NCBI RefSeq assembly: GCF_031458325.1
Contig: NZ_JAVDYG010000001.1
Location: forward strand, 2,418,001 to 2,482,000
From: Nocardioides marmoribigeumensis
GTDB lineage: Bacteria; Actinomycetota; Actinomycetes; Propionibacteriales; Nocardioidaceae
Reading direction: 5' to 3'
Length of the DNA stretch: 64,000 bases
Part shown: piece after piece, positions 1-8,612 of the stretch
Layout: each line of letters opens with the position of its first letter
Position numbering within the stretch: the first letter of the stretch is position 1
Translations under genes and position numbers: made by a program
Notes under the pieces: model-generated
What the model saw: only the letters and a program-made list of their open reading frames with translations
The model's database searches: none
Told to the model about the DNA's origin: nothing

Positions 1-372
1 GACGCCGCGCATCCCGACCACGATCACCAGCGGCGGGATCGTGAGGGGGAGCAGGCAGAGGAACTCGATGGTGCGCGCCGCCCACGGCACCCGCAGCCGC
101 ACCCAGATCATCGTCGGCACCAGCAGGGCCAGCATCAGCGCCACGGTCAGGGCCGCCAGGAGCAGCGAGGTGACCACGGCGGTGTAGAGCTGGTCGTCCT
201 GGAAGAGGTTGACCCAGGCCTGCCAGGACCGGTCCACGCCGGTGGCCGTGCGCGTGCTGAAGTCGGCCATCGACAGCAGGGGGATGCCGAAGAAGAGGAC
301 GAAGGGCGCCATCAGCAGCGCGCGACGCCAGCCGCTGGGCCCCGTGGTGCTCGGGGCGAGGGAGGCGCTCAC
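1..372 (-). CDS. ABC transporter permease (second permease, 3' end outside window)
   Basis: Only the first 124 codons are present; the gene runs off the left edge. It starts with GTG at 372, sharing a GTGA overlap with the stop codon of the upstream permease, so the two are translationally coupled. The visible protein has an Arg-rich cytoplasmic N-terminus, a hydrophobic segment (MAPFVLFFGIPLL), a periplasmic loop and further hydrophobic stretches, as in the inner-membrane subunits of iron, polyamine or phosphonate type importers (PotC/ThiP/FbpB-like). Substrate cannot be read from this part. An ATPase gene would be expected further left. Confidence 0.85.
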   Translation of the reverse strand, partial: MSASLAPSTTGPSGWRRALLMAPFVLFFGIPLLSMADFSTRTATGVDRSWQAWVNLFQDDQLYTAVVTSLLLAALTVALMLALLVPTMIWVRLRVPWAARTIEFLCLLPLTIPPLVIVVGMRGV

Positions 373-1232
373 CGCAGCCACCTCGACGTACGCCGCAGGA
401 GCAGGGTGTAGAGCGTCATCACGACCGCCACGACCACCACCATCTCGAGAGCCAGGGCGTAGGCGAACCCGGCCTGGCCGAGCACGACCTCGCTGGTCAT
501 CGCGGTGCGGATCATCAGCGGGACGATCGGGTTGCCCTGGCTGATCAGCGCCGCCGCCGTGGCGTAGGCGGCGAACGCGTTGGCGAACAGCAGCAGGGTC
601 GAGCCCAGGAACGCCGGGGCGAGGAGCGGGGCCGCCACGTGGGTCCAGTACTGCCGCGGAGTGGCGCCGAGGGAGACCGCCGCCTCGCGCCACTGCACCC
701 GCAGACCCTCCAGGGCGGGGAGGAACACGATCACCATCAGCGGGATCTGGAAGTAGGAGTAGACCAGCAGCAGGCCCTTGACGCTGTAGAGCCAGCCCGA
801 GCCGTAGAGGTCGAGGCTGCCGTGGTCGTGGAACCACTGGGTCAGCACGCCGGAGTAGCCGATCGTCGCGATGAACGCGAAGGCGAGCATGACGCCGCCG
901 AACTGGGCGAGCACGCTGCACACGGACGTCACCGTGCGGCGCAGGAGCGAGGTGGGGGGCGCCGAGACGACCAACCAGGAGAGCACGGCCCCGAGGACCG
1001 CGCCGATCACGGCGGTGACGGCGGAGACCAGGACGCTCTTGCCGAGGGCGCGCATGGCAGCGCCGCCGAAGAGGGCCTGGAGCTTGTCGGTGGTGAAGCC
1101 GCCGTCCTGGCTGACCGACCCCACCACGATGGCGATCGTCGGGATCAGCAGGAAGACCAGCAGGTAGAGCAGGAAGGGCGCCAGCGGCAAGGTGTTGCGC
1201 ACCCTGCCGCCGGCGCCCTTCGAGGCACTCAT
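369..1232 (-). CDS. ABC transporter permease (first permease)
   Basis: 287 aa integral membrane protein with about six hydrophobic segments, beginning with FLLYLLVFLLIPTIAIVVGS near residue 20. The region around residues 185-215 (ALEGLRVQWREAAVSLGATP) is the EAA-type loop that contacts the ATPase in binding-protein-dependent importers; EAAxxLGA is directly readable. The ATG at 1232 lies 17 bp after the stop of the binding-protein gene and the 3' end overlaps the next permease by 4 bp, so binding protein, permease 1 and permease 2 form one operon. Family resemblance is to spermidine/putrescine, iron(III) or 2-aminoethylphosphonate permeases. Confidence 0.9.
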   Translation of the reverse strand: MSASKGAGGRVRNTLPLAPFLLYLLVFLLIPTIAIVVGSVSQDGGFTTDKLQALFGGAAMRALGKSVLVSAVTAVIGAVLGAVLSWLVVSAPPTSLLRRTVTSVCSVLAQFGGVMLAFAFIATIGYSGVLTQWFHDHGSLDLYGSGWLYSVKGLLLVYSYFQIPLMVIVFLPALEGLRVQWREAAVSLGATPRQYWTHVAAPLLAPAFLGSTLLLFANAFAAYATAAALISQGNPIVPLMIRTAMTSEVVLGQAGFAYALALEMVVVVAVVMTLYTLLLRRTSRWLR

Positions 1233-1249
1233 CGAGGAACCGTCCGGCC

Positions 1250-2413
1250 TCAGCCGATGACCTTGGCCCAGTTCTTGGACAGGTAGTCGGCGCCCTTGGT
1301 GTTCTGCTCGTTGGTCACGGTGACCGGGTTGCCGGGGACCTCGGGAAGCGCGTCCCAGGCCTGCTTGTCGATCGTGCCGTCCTTGACCATCGCCTCGGCG
1401 CGGACCGGGCGGGCCCCACCGCCCAGCCAGAGGTTCTGGCCGTCGTCGCTGTAGAGGAACTCCTGCCACAGGCGAGCGGCCGCGGGGTGCGGGCCGCCCT
1501 TGTTGATCGCCTGGAAGTAGTAGCCGGCGACCGGGTCGCCGTCGCTGGGGATCACGACCTTCCAGCTGGGCAGCTTGGCGGTCTCGGCGGCGTTGAGGTA
1601 GTCCCAGTCGATGACGACCGGCGTCTGGCCGGACTCGATCGTGGCCGGGGTGGGGTCGACGGCGACGAAGTTGCCGGCCTTCTTGAGCTTCTGGAAGAAC
1701 TCGACACCAGGAGCCAGGTCGTCGGCCGAGCCGCCGTTGGCCAGGGACGCCATGACCACGCCCGAGAACGCCGCGCCCGCCTGGGTCGGGTCACCGTTGA
1801 GCGCCACGGCGCCCTTGAAGTCACCCTTGAGCAGGTCGGCGACCTTGGTCACGTCCGGGACCTTGTCGGAGTTGTAGCCGATCGACATGTAGCCGCCGTA
1901 GTCGTTGACCCAGGCGCCGTCGGGGTCCTTGAACTCCTCGGGGATGGAGTCCCAGGTCGCGACCTTGTAGGGGGCGAACATGTCGGTGTTGGCCAGTGCG
2001 ACCGACTGCCCGAGGTCGAAGACGTCGGGGGCCGTGCTCTTGCCCTTCTGCTGCTCGGCGGCGTTGATCTCGTCCTGGCTGGCGCCGTCGGGCAGCTGGG
2101 AGTTGATCTTGATGCCGTACTTGGCGGTGAAGGCCTTGAGGATCTCGCCGTAGTTGGCCCAGGTCGGGGGAAGGGCGATGACGTTGAGCTCGCCCTCCTT
2201 CTTGGCGGCCTTGACCAGGGCGTCCATGCCGCCCAGGTCCGCGGCCGAGGTGGCGGAGGCGGCCTTGTCCGAGCCGGACCCGCCGCCGCTGTCCTTGGCG
2301 GGCGGGGAGCACGCGGCCACCCCGGCGACGGCCATCGTGGCGACCAGGGTCATCGCCGGCAGGCGGTGGGCGCGCGTGGCCGTGAGACGCGCGCGGAGCT
2401 GCAGCAGTGTCAT
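1250..2413 (-). CDS. ABC transporter extracellular solute-binding lipoprotein
   Basis: 387 aa. The N-terminus has a basic segment, a hydrophobic stretch and a lipobox (VAAC, Cys35) followed by a Gly/Ser-rich linker, so it is a lipoprotein tethered outside the membrane. The body resembles SBP_bac_6/FbpA-PotD-like binding proteins: an opening strand GELNVIALPP, then AAEQQKGKSTAPDVFD, and VIDWDYLNA in the second lobe. The Met at 2413 was chosen over a longer upstream frame because it gives a proper signal peptide and has a -10 box 7 nt upstream. The ligand is unknown; iron, polyamine or phosphonate compounds are possible. Confidence 0.88.
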   Translation of the reverse strand: MTLLQLRARLTATRAHRLPAMTLVATMAVAGVAACSPPAKDSGGGSGSDKAASATSAADLGGMDALVKAAKKEGELNVIALPPTWANYGEILKAFTAKYGIKINSQLPDGASQDEINAAEQQKGKSTAPDVFDLGQSVALANTDMFAPYKVATWDSIPEEFKDPDGAWVNDYGGYMSIGYNSDKVPDVTKVADLLKGDFKGAVALNGDPTQAGAAFSGVVMASLANGGSADDLAPGVEFFQKLKKAGNFVAVDPTPATIESGQTPVVIDWDYLNAAETAKLPSWKVVIPSDGDPVAGYYFQAINKGGPHPAAARLWQEFLYSDDGQNLWLGGGARPVRAEAMVKDGTIDKQAWDALPEVPGNPVTVTNEQNTKGADYLSKNWAKVIG

Positions 2414-2420
2414 GTCTCGG

Positions 2421-2426
2421 AAGGTA
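2421..2426 (-). promoter_or_regulatory. -10 box of the ABC importer operon (likely leaderless)
   Basis: TACCTT on the minus strand, 7 nt before the ATG at 2413. The spacing puts the transcription start at or next to the start codon. No clear -35 box was seen. Confidence 0.45.
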
Positions 2427-2528
2427 GCGCACCGCGGGCGTCGCGGCAGTGACCTGCGGGCGACGAGTCGGTGGCGCCGTGGTCGACGTACGCCGGCCCG
2501 AGCGTCGAGCGGAGCGTCGGCCGGAGGG

Positions 2529-4562
2529 TCAGCCGACCCACCAGCCGCGGCCACCGAACCAGTCGCCCATGTGCTCGCCGACCGGTCCGCGTCCGCCCTT
2601 GCGCGACCCGAGGTAGGACCCCACGACCGCGGCGCCGAGGTCGTCGAGCTCGGGCGCGACGACCCGGCCCTCCACCCGGCCGGCCATCGCGTCGATGAAC
2701 CGGGCCAGCCCCGGGTCCTCGCCGAGCCGGAAGAACGTCGTCTGCGCGCCGAGCCGGCGGGCGTTGTCGAGCTCGCGGACCGCGAGGGCGATGGTGCGCG
2801 GGTGCGGCGGGTAGGAGAACCGCACCTCGCCGTCGGCCTCCAGGTGGGAGGTCGGCTCGCCGTCGGTGACGATCAGCAGCACCGGCTGGGCGTTGGGGTG
2901 CTTGCGGAAGTGCCGGTTGGCCAGCAGCAGCCCGTGGTGGAGGTTGGTGCCCTTGTCGTAGCGGGGGTCGAGCGCGGTGAGCTCCTCGATCTCCATCACG
3001 CGAGCGGCGCGACCGAACGAGATCAGCTGCAGCGCGTCACCGCGGAACCGCGACCTGATCAGGGTGTGCAGGGCCAGCGCGGTGCGCTTCATCGGCACCC
3101 ACCGGCCGTCCATGGCCATGGAGAACGACGTGTCGACCAGCAGTGCGACGCACGCCTGCGTGCGGGCCTCGGTCTCGCTGACCTCGATGTCCTCCATGGT
3201 GAGGCGCACGCCGGGCCCGGTGCGGCCCTCGGAGGAACTGCGCAGGACGGCGTTGGTGATCGAGCGCGTCACGTCCCAGGGCTCGGTGTCCCCGAACGCC
3301 CAGGGCCGCGTCGCGCCGGACAGCTCGCCGGCCGCGCCCGACTGCCGCACGTCGCGCTGGCCCTGCCGACCGGAGAGCCGGTTGGCCACGTCGCGCAGCA
3401 ACGCCTTGCCCAGCTGGCGCATCGCCTTGGGCGAGAGCTTGAGCTGCCCGTCGGCGGAGCGGCGGAGGTAGCCGGTCTCCTTGAGCGCGCGCTCGAGGTC
3501 GGCCAGCGTGCGCGCGTCGATCGCGGCCTGGTCGCCGAGCTGGCGCTGCACCTTGTCGAGGTCGATGTCGTCGAGCCGTGCTCCGGAGTAGGACTGCGAC
3601 ACCTGCTCGGCCAGCTCGTCGAGGTCGGCGAGGTCCTGCAGCACGCCGGTGCCGTCGCCGAGGCCGAGCCCCTCCTCGCCCTCGAAGCGCTGCGACCCGT
3701 GCCAGTCCTCGCCCGGACGGAGCGAGCGCAGGTTGTCGTCGAGCCGGGACATCGCCTGCATCAGCTCCGGGGACCCGAAGGCCTGCTGTGAGAGCTCCAT
3801 CAGCTCGGCGCGCTGCTCGGGCGTCATCGAGTTGAGCATGCGCTGGGCGGCGGCCGCGCGCTGGGCGAGGGCGTCGAGCAGCTCGGTGATGTTCTGCGGG
3901 TCCTCCGGGAAGTACTGGCCGTGCTTGGCCATGAACTCCTCGAAGTCCTCCTGTGTGTCCTCGCCGAGGCGGTGCTTCTCGAGCAGCTCGTTGAGGTCGC
4001 CGAGCATCTCCTGGACCGCCGCTCGGTCCTCCTCGGTGGCGCCCTCGAGCGCCTGCTTCATCCCGGCGAAGCGCTGGTCGAGCAGCTCCCGCCCGAGCAG
4101 GTCGCGGATCTTCTCGTAGTCCTCGCGGGCGTCGCTGCTCTGCCAGTCGTATGACGACAGCTCGCTGACCGCGGCGGCGGGCGACTGGGGCAGGCTGTCG
4201 AGCCGCATCTCGCGGAAGGCCCGGTCGGTGTCGTCGAGGTCGATGTCGCGGGCCAGCTGCTTGCGCTCGTTGAGCACGGCGCGGTCGAGCAGCTCCTTGA
4301 CCTCCTGCATCGTGCCGTCGAGGGAGTGCTGCTGGAGCAGCTCGCGCCGCTTCTGGGCGATGCGCCGCGCGAGCTCGTCGAGCCCCACCTGGTCGCGGCC
4401 GCCGCGGCGCAGGAACTCCTGCATCGCGCGCTCGGGGGAGTAGCCCGCCATCACGTCCTCGCCGATCGCGTCGAGCGCCTCGGCCAGGTCGACGGGAGGG
4501 GCCAGCGGGTCGGGCCCCCCGTCGTACCGGGTGTAGCGGGACCGGTGACCCGACCTAGCCAT
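2529..4562 (-). CDS. VWA-domain protein, partner of MoxR/ChlI-type ATPase
   Basis: 677 aa soluble protein. The first 450 residues are acidic and helical with many Leu, Glu and Arg (for example RRIAQKRRELLQQH), probably coiled or helical-bundle. A von Willebrand factor A domain follows from about residue 460: the MIDAS motif DTSFS is near 470 and IVTDGEPT further on, so a bound divalent metal is expected. The C-terminus is Gly/Trp-rich. The gene overlaps the upstream AAA ATPase by 8 bp. Such AAA/VWA pairs act like the I and D subunits of metal chelatases, as chaperones for metal insertion or complex assembly; the target here is unknown. Confidence 0.88.
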   Translation of the reverse strand: MARSGHRSRYTRYDGGPDPLAPPVDLAEALDAIGEDVMAGYSPERAMQEFLRRGGRDQVGLDELARRIAQKRRELLQQHSLDGTMQEVKELLDRAVLNERKQLARDIDLDDTDRAFREMRLDSLPQSPAAAVSELSSYDWQSSDAREDYEKIRDLLGRELLDQRFAGMKQALEGATEEDRAAVQEMLGDLNELLEKHRLGEDTQEDFEEFMAKHGQYFPEDPQNITELLDALAQRAAAAQRMLNSMTPEQRAELMELSQQAFGSPELMQAMSRLDDNLRSLRPGEDWHGSQRFEGEEGLGLGDGTGVLQDLADLDELAEQVSQSYSGARLDDIDLDKVQRQLGDQAAIDARTLADLERALKETGYLRRSADGQLKLSPKAMRQLGKALLRDVANRLSGRQGQRDVRQSGAAGELSGATRPWAFGDTEPWDVTRSITNAVLRSSSEGRTGPGVRLTMEDIEVSETEARTQACVALLVDTSFSMAMDGRWVPMKRTALALHTLIRSRFRGDALQLISFGRAARVMEIEELTALDPRYDKGTNLHHGLLLANRHFRKHPNAQPVLLIVTDGEPTSHLEADGEVRFSYPPHPRTIALAVRELDNARRLGAQTTFFRLGEDPGLARFIDAMAGRVEGRVVAPELDDLGAAVVGSYLGSRKGGRGPVGEHMGDWFGGRGWWVG

Positions 4563-5952
4563 AGACCGTCTCCCCGCCGCCGGTCTCCTTGCCGATCTTG
4601 CGGGCGAGGTAGAGGCCCTCGAGGGCGAGCTCGAGGGCGGAGGCGCGCGCGCCGTCCGTGCGCGCGCCGAGCCGGTCCATCACCTGGTCGTAGACGTCGG
4701 ACTCGCCGAGCACCGGCAGCCCGGCCAGGAAGTCGCGGGCGGTCACCTGCTCGCCGGTGGTGACCAGTGCGCCGTTCTCCAGCGCCGCCACGAGGGGCCC
4801 GAAGTCGATGCCGCGCAGGTGCGCGCGGACCGTCTCGGCGGTCGCGGTGCGCAGCAGGTGGGTGAGCACCTCGCGCTCGCGTCCCTCCTCGCCGGTCTCG
4901 AACTCGACCTTGCCGCCGAGCACGTCGACCGCGGTCTCGAGGTCGACGATGCGGGCGACCGCCTCGTCCTCGCCCTGGACGGTCGCGCGGTGCAGCGCGG
5001 AGGCGGCGATGGTCTCGGCACCGGCGATCGAGAAGCGCGCGCTGACGCCCGAGCGCTGGTCGACCGAGGACGACTGGCGCAGGTGACGGGTGAACCGGGC
5101 GAGGATCTCGACCACGAAGTCGGGCACCTCGGCCAGCAGGTGGGCCTCCTGGCGGATCACCGCGACCTCGTCCTCGAGCGCGACGGGGTAGTGCGTGCGG
5201 ATCTCCGCGCCGAAGCGGTCCTTGAGCGGGGTGATGATGCGCCCGCGGTTGGTGTAGTCCTCGGGGTTGGCCGAGGCCACCACGAGCACGTCCAGCGGCA
5301 GCCGCAGGAGGTAGCCGCGGATCTGGATGTCGCGCTCCTCCATCACGTTGAGCATCGCGACCTGGATGCGCTCGGCGAGGTCGGGCAGCTCGTTGATCGC
5401 CACGATGCCGCGGTGGCTGCGCGGGATCAGCCCGAAGTGGATCGTCTCCGGGTCGCCCAGCGACCGGCCCTCGGCGACCTTGATCGGGTCGATGTCGCCG
5501 ATCAGGTCGGCCACCGAGGTGTCCGGGGTGGCGAGCTTCTCGGCGTACCGCTCCGAGCGGTGCCGCCACGAGATGCGCAGGTCGTCCCCGTCGGTCGCCG
5601 CGGCCTGCTGCGAGGCGTGGCTGATCGGCTCGTAGGGGTGCTCGCCGAGCTCGGAGCCGCTGATCACCGGCGTCCACTCGTCGAGCAGCGTCACCAGGGT
5701 GCGCAGGAGGCGGGTCTTGCCCTGGCCGCGCTCGCCGAGGAGGACGACGTCGTGCCCGGCGATGAGGGCGCGCTCGAGCTGGGGGACGACGGTGTCCTCG
5801 AAGCCGTGCAGGCCGGGCCAGGGGTCCTCGCCGGCGCGCAGCTTGGCCAGGAGGTTGTCGCGCAGCTCCACGCGCAGCGGCTTGTGGACGTGCCCCGAGG
5901 CGCGGAGCTCGCCGAGGGTGGCGGGAAGCGGGGAGGGGGTGCGGTCGGTCAC
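4555..5952 (-). CDS. MoxR/ChlI-type AAA+ ATPase
   Basis: 465 aa. Walker A GERGQGKT is at residues 73-80, a Walker B-like strand IVAINEL lies near 170, and a sensor segment VVASANPEDYTNRG follows near 205. It belongs to the AAA+ group that includes Mg-chelatase subunit I and MoxR, which form hexameric rings and work with a VWA partner, here the overlapping downstream gene. GTG at 5952 is preferred because a TAGCGT box sits 7 nt before it; an in-frame GTG at 5961 would fall inside that box. The first codons are nearly identical to those of the divergent helR gene (see repeat at 5936-6050). Confidence 0.88.
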   Translation of the reverse strand: MTDRTPSPLPATLGELRASGHVHKPLRVELRDNLLAKLRAGEDPWPGLHGFEDTVVPQLERALIAGHDVVLLGERGQGKTRLLRTLVTLLDEWTPVISGSELGEHPYEPISHASQQAAATDGDDLRISWRHRSERYAEKLATPDTSVADLIGDIDPIKVAEGRSLGDPETIHFGLIPRSHRGIVAINELPDLAERIQVAMLNVMEERDIQIRGYLLRLPLDVLVVASANPEDYTNRGRIITPLKDRFGAEIRTHYPVALEDEVAVIRQEAHLLAEVPDFVVEILARFTRHLRQSSSVDQRSGVSARFSIAGAETIAASALHRATVQGEDEAVARIVDLETAVDVLGGKVEFETGEEGREREVLTHLLRTATAETVRAHLRGIDFGPLVAALENGALVTTGEQVTARDFLAGLPVLGESDVYDQVMDRLGARTDGARASALELALEGLYLARKIGKETGGGETVYG

Positions 5953-5959
5953 GGCTTCC

Positions 5960-5965
5960 ACGCTA
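5960..5965 (-). promoter_or_regulatory. -10 box of the AAA/VWA operon (likely leaderless)
   Basis: TAGCGT on the minus strand, followed by 7 nt and the GTG at 5952. Confidence 0.5.
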
Positions 5966-5993
5966 GACCCGTCCTGGTCGGACCTCCTCGCGA

Positions 5994-5999
5994 TAGGCT
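5994..5999 (+). promoter_or_regulatory. -10 box of helR
   Basis: TAGGCT upstream of helR. It would give a leader of about 28 nt carrying the Shine-Dalgarno GGGAGG at 6017-6022, so unlike its neighbours helR appears to have a leader. No -35 match was seen. Confidence 0.35.
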
Positions 6000-6033
6000 T
6001 GCGTGCTCGTTTCCCAGGGAGGACCCCGCACCC

Positions 6034-8220
6034 GTGACCGACCGGACCCCACCGGCACGCCCCGACCTCGCCGTCGGCCCCGCCGCCGCCGACCCCGCAC
6101 AGGTCGAGGCGCGCGAGATCGCCCATGAGCAGGGGGTCGTCGACCGCGTCTACGCCCAGCTCGAGGTGGCCGCGCGCAACGCCCAGCTCCTCGCCGCCGA
6201 GGGCCACAGCCGCGCCCGCCTGGGCCACGAGGGCGGGCTGGTCGAGCGCGACGCGATGGTGTTCCAGGCGGCCAAGCGCATCGCCACCCTCGACGCGGCC
6301 CACGAGGGCCTGGTCTTCGGACGGCTCGACCTCAAGGACCCGGCCGTCGAGCCGAGGTACGTCGGCCGCATCGGCGTGCGCGACGACGACCACGAGCCCC
6401 TGCTGATCGACTGGCGCGCCCCCGCCGCGGCGGTGTTCTACCAGGCGACGGCCTCGGAGCCCCAGGGCGTCGTACGCCGGCGGGTGCTGCGCTGCACCGG
6501 CAAGCGCGTCGTCGGGGTCGAGGACGACCTGCTCGACGCCGAGGCCGAGACCGACCTGCCGATCGTGGGCGAGGGCGCCCTGATGGCGCAGCTCTCGCGG
6601 GCCCGCGACCGCCGCATGCACTCGATCGTCGCGACCATCCAGGCCGCGCAGGACAAGGCGATCCGCGCCCCGAGCCGCGGTGTCGTCGAGATCTCCGGCG
6701 GACCCGGCACCGGCAAGACCGTCGTCGCGCTGCACCGCGCGGCCTACCTGCTCTACTCCGACCGCCGCCGCTACGAGCGCGGGGGCGTGCTGGTCGTGGG
6801 TCCCTCAGGCGTCTTCATGCGTTACATCGAGCGGGTGCTGCCCTCCCTGGGCGAGACCGCCGTCGCCCTGCGCTCCCTGGGCGAGGTCGTCGACGGCATC
6901 GACGCGGTCCGCCACGACGCGGCCGACGTGGCCGCGGTCAAGGGCGCGGCCCGCATGGCCGAGCTGCTGCGGCGCGCCGCCCGCCAGCCGGTGCCGGGCT
7001 CGCCGCGCGAGTTCCGCTACTTCTACCGCGACGACGTCCTGCGCCTGACCCCCGGCGACCTGGGCCGGGTGCGGCGCTCGCTGCTCGGCCAGGGTGGCGC
7101 CGCCGGGCGCCGCAACGCGGTGCCGCAGGCCCGCGCGGGCAGCCTGCTGGTCGACGCGCTCTGGCGCCAGGTCAAGGGCGAGCGGGCGCTGGAGCGCAGC
7201 CGCGAGGACTTCGCCGAGACGGTGCTCGGCGACGACCGCTTCCTGCTGTTCCTGCGCGAGTGGTGGCCGCCGCTCTACAGCGCCGAGGTGCTCGGCTGGC
7301 TGCGCGACCCCAGCTTCCTCAGCACGATCGGCGAGGGCGTGATCAGCGTCGCGGACGTCGCGGTCCTCACCCGGGCCGACGCCTGGGGCCGCGACGCCCA
7401 CGACCTGTCGGTGGAGGACGTGGCGCTGGTCGACGAGCTGCGCCACCTGCTCGGCGAGCCGCAGGAGGACCCCGAGCTGCTCGACGACCCGCTGGCGCAC
7501 CTGGTCGACGCCAACCTGCCCGAGCTCACCACGGTCCAGGACCGCGAGTTCACCGGACCCCGCGCGCAGCGCCGCATCGAGGACGACACCTACGCCCACG
7601 TGCTCGTCGACGAGGCCCAGGACCTCTCGCCGATGCAGTGGCGCATGGTCGGCCGGCGGGGCCCGACCGCGACGTGGACCGTCGTCGGCGACCCGGCCCA
7701 GTCGTCGTGGCCGTTCCCCGGGGAGGCCGACGCCGCGCGCGAGGAGGCGATGCGCAACAAGCAGCGCTACCGCTTCCACCTCGACACCAACTACCGCAAC
7801 TCCGCGGAGATCTACCGCTTCGCCGCGGCGTACGCCGAGCGCGTCGGCCTGGACATCGACCTGCCCGAGGCGGTCCGCAGCACCGGCGTCGAGCCGGTCG
7901 AGGCCAAGGCCACCGACCTGGCCGCCGAGGTGACCGCCGAGGCCCGCCGCATGCTCGACCACCTCCCCGGCACGGTCGGGGTGGTCGCGGCCGCGGGCCG
8001 CCGGGCCGAGCTCGAGGCGTGGTTCGAGGGCTGGGCCGAGCGCGAGGGCGGCGACCAGGCGAGGCTCGCGCTGCTCACCGGCCTGGACACCAAGGGCCTG
8101 GAGTTCGACGGCATCGTCGTCGTCGCGCCCGGCGAGATCGAGGCGGAGTCCCCGACCGGTCGCGCCACCCTCTACGTCGTCCTGACCCGGGCGACCCAGG
8201 AGCTCACCCTCGTCCACTGA
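6034..8220 (+). CDS. helR: HelD/HelR-type RNA polymerase-associated ATPase
   Basis: 728 aa UvrD/Rep-like superfamily 1 protein. Walker A GGPGTGKT is at residues 222-229, Walker B VDEAQD at about 525-530, and LDTKGLEFD with a terminal VLTRATQEL box close the helicase fold. An N-terminal helical arm (residues 20-70) precedes the first RecA-like half, as in HelD proteins that enter RNA polymerase channels and recycle stalled enzyme. In Streptomyces the HelR branch also removes rifamycins from RNA polymerase. Length and motif order fit the actinobacterial HelR class. GTG at 6034 was chosen for its Shine-Dalgarno and because the upstream frame is antisense to the ATPase gene. The HelR rather than generic HelD label is less certain. 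Confidence 0.85.
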   Translation: MTDRTPPARPDLAVGPAAADPAQVEAREIAHEQGVVDRVYAQLEVAARNAQLLAAEGHSRARLGHEGGLVERDAMVFQAAKRIATLDAAHEGLVFGRLDLKDPAVEPRYVGRIGVRDDDHEPLLIDWRAPAAAVFYQATASEPQGVVRRRVLRCTGKRVVGVEDDLLDAEAETDLPIVGEGALMAQLSRARDRRMHSIVATIQAAQDKAIRAPSRGVVEISGGPGTGKTVVALHRAAYLLYSDRRRYERGGVLVVGPSGVFMRYIERVLPSLGETAVALRSLGEVVDGIDAVRHDAADVAAVKGAARMAELLRRAARQPVPGSPREFRYFYRDDVLRLTPGDLGRVRRSLLGQGGAAGRRNAVPQARAGSLLVDALWRQVKGERALERSREDFAETVLGDDRFLLFLREWWPPLYSAEVLGWLRDPSFLSTIGEGVISVADVAVLTRADAWGRDAHDLSVEDVALVDELRHLLGEPQEDPELLDDPLAHLVDANLPELTTVQDREFTGPRAQRRIEDDTYAHVLVDEAQDLSPMQWRMVGRRGPTATWTVVGDPAQSSWPFPGEADAAREEAMRNKQRYRFHLDTNYRNSAEIYRFAAAYAERVGLDIDLPEAVRSTGVEPVEAKATDLAAEVTAEARRMLDHLPGTVGVVAAAGRRAELEAWFEGWAEREGGDQARLALLTGLDTKGLEFDGIVVVAPGEIEAESPTGRATLYVVLTRATQELTLVH

Positions 8221-8496
8221 CGTGGCTCACCCCGGCGGGCTCGGCCGATCGGCGGATCGGCTCAGCCGTTCGGTCGCAGGACTCGGGACCATCGCACCGG
8301 CCGAATCCGGGCCGTCCGACCGTGTCCGGTGATGTCCCGGTCCGACACAGTTGTCCCTGTCGACGCACCGGCTCGGGAAGGGCCCAGCGAAGCACCGTGG
8401 GGGGCCACGGGGGAGCTCACCGCAGGGGAGACGTGCCGCAGTCGACGGGGGTGCATCAGGAGGCTCGGCGCCACGCACGGACCGACAGATGTGACG

Positions 8497-8538
8497 CAGC
8501 AGGGCTGCACCGACCGGGGGGAAGGTGCAGCCCTGCTG
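8497..8538 (+). terminator. Strong hairpin, probable terminator
   Basis: Perfect 15-bp inverted repeat CAGCAGGGCTGCACC (8497-8511) and its complement (8524-8538) with a 12-nt loop, followed after two bases by GTTTTCCC. It lies 277 bp after helR and upstream of the next promoter, so it most likely ends helR transcription. It is not a leader attenuator if the downstream gene is leaderless. Confidence 0.6.
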
Positions 8539-8600
8539 ATGTTTTCCCACGGCGTCCGGCCGGGCCTCGAAACCCGTCGAGCCCGACCGCCCGGCCCGGG

Positions 8601-8606
8601 TAGCGT
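8601..8606 (+). promoter_or_regulatory. -10 box of the PhzE-like/pabA/pabB operon (likely leaderless)
   Basis: TAGCGT followed by exactly 6 nt and the ATG at 8613; no Shine-Dalgarno is visible between them. Confidence 0.55.
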
Positions 8607-8612
8607 TCGCCC

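Larger units (their letters stand above)
5936..6050. repeat. Inverted repeat formed by the first codons of two divergent genes
   Basis: The minus-strand gene starting at 5952 and the plus-strand gene starting at 6034 both begin GTGACCGACCG followed by C or G and ACCCC: 16 of 17 nt match, in inverted orientation, with 81 bp between. Both proteins therefore start V-T-D-R-T-P although they are otherwise unrelated. Confidence 0.9.
8221..8612. other. 392-bp intergenic region between helR and the PhzE-like gene
   Basis: No convincing ORF: short frames on both strands lack ribosome-binding sites and protein-like composition. The first 275 bp hold no recognised signal. The right part has one strong hairpin (8497-8538) and the -10 box of the next gene (8601-8606). 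A tryptophan-rich leader peptide was looked for and not found. Confidence 0.6.

Noticed and set aside
5953-6033. Rifamycin-associated regulatory element before helR
   Set aside because: HelR homologs are controlled by such elements in Streptomyces, but no convincing match to a long conserved element was found in the 81-bp spacer.
8497-8538. Transcription attenuator of the anthranilate-synthase-like gene
   Set aside because: No Trp-rich leader peptide was found, and the -10 box at 8601 places the start at the ATG, downstream of the hairpin.
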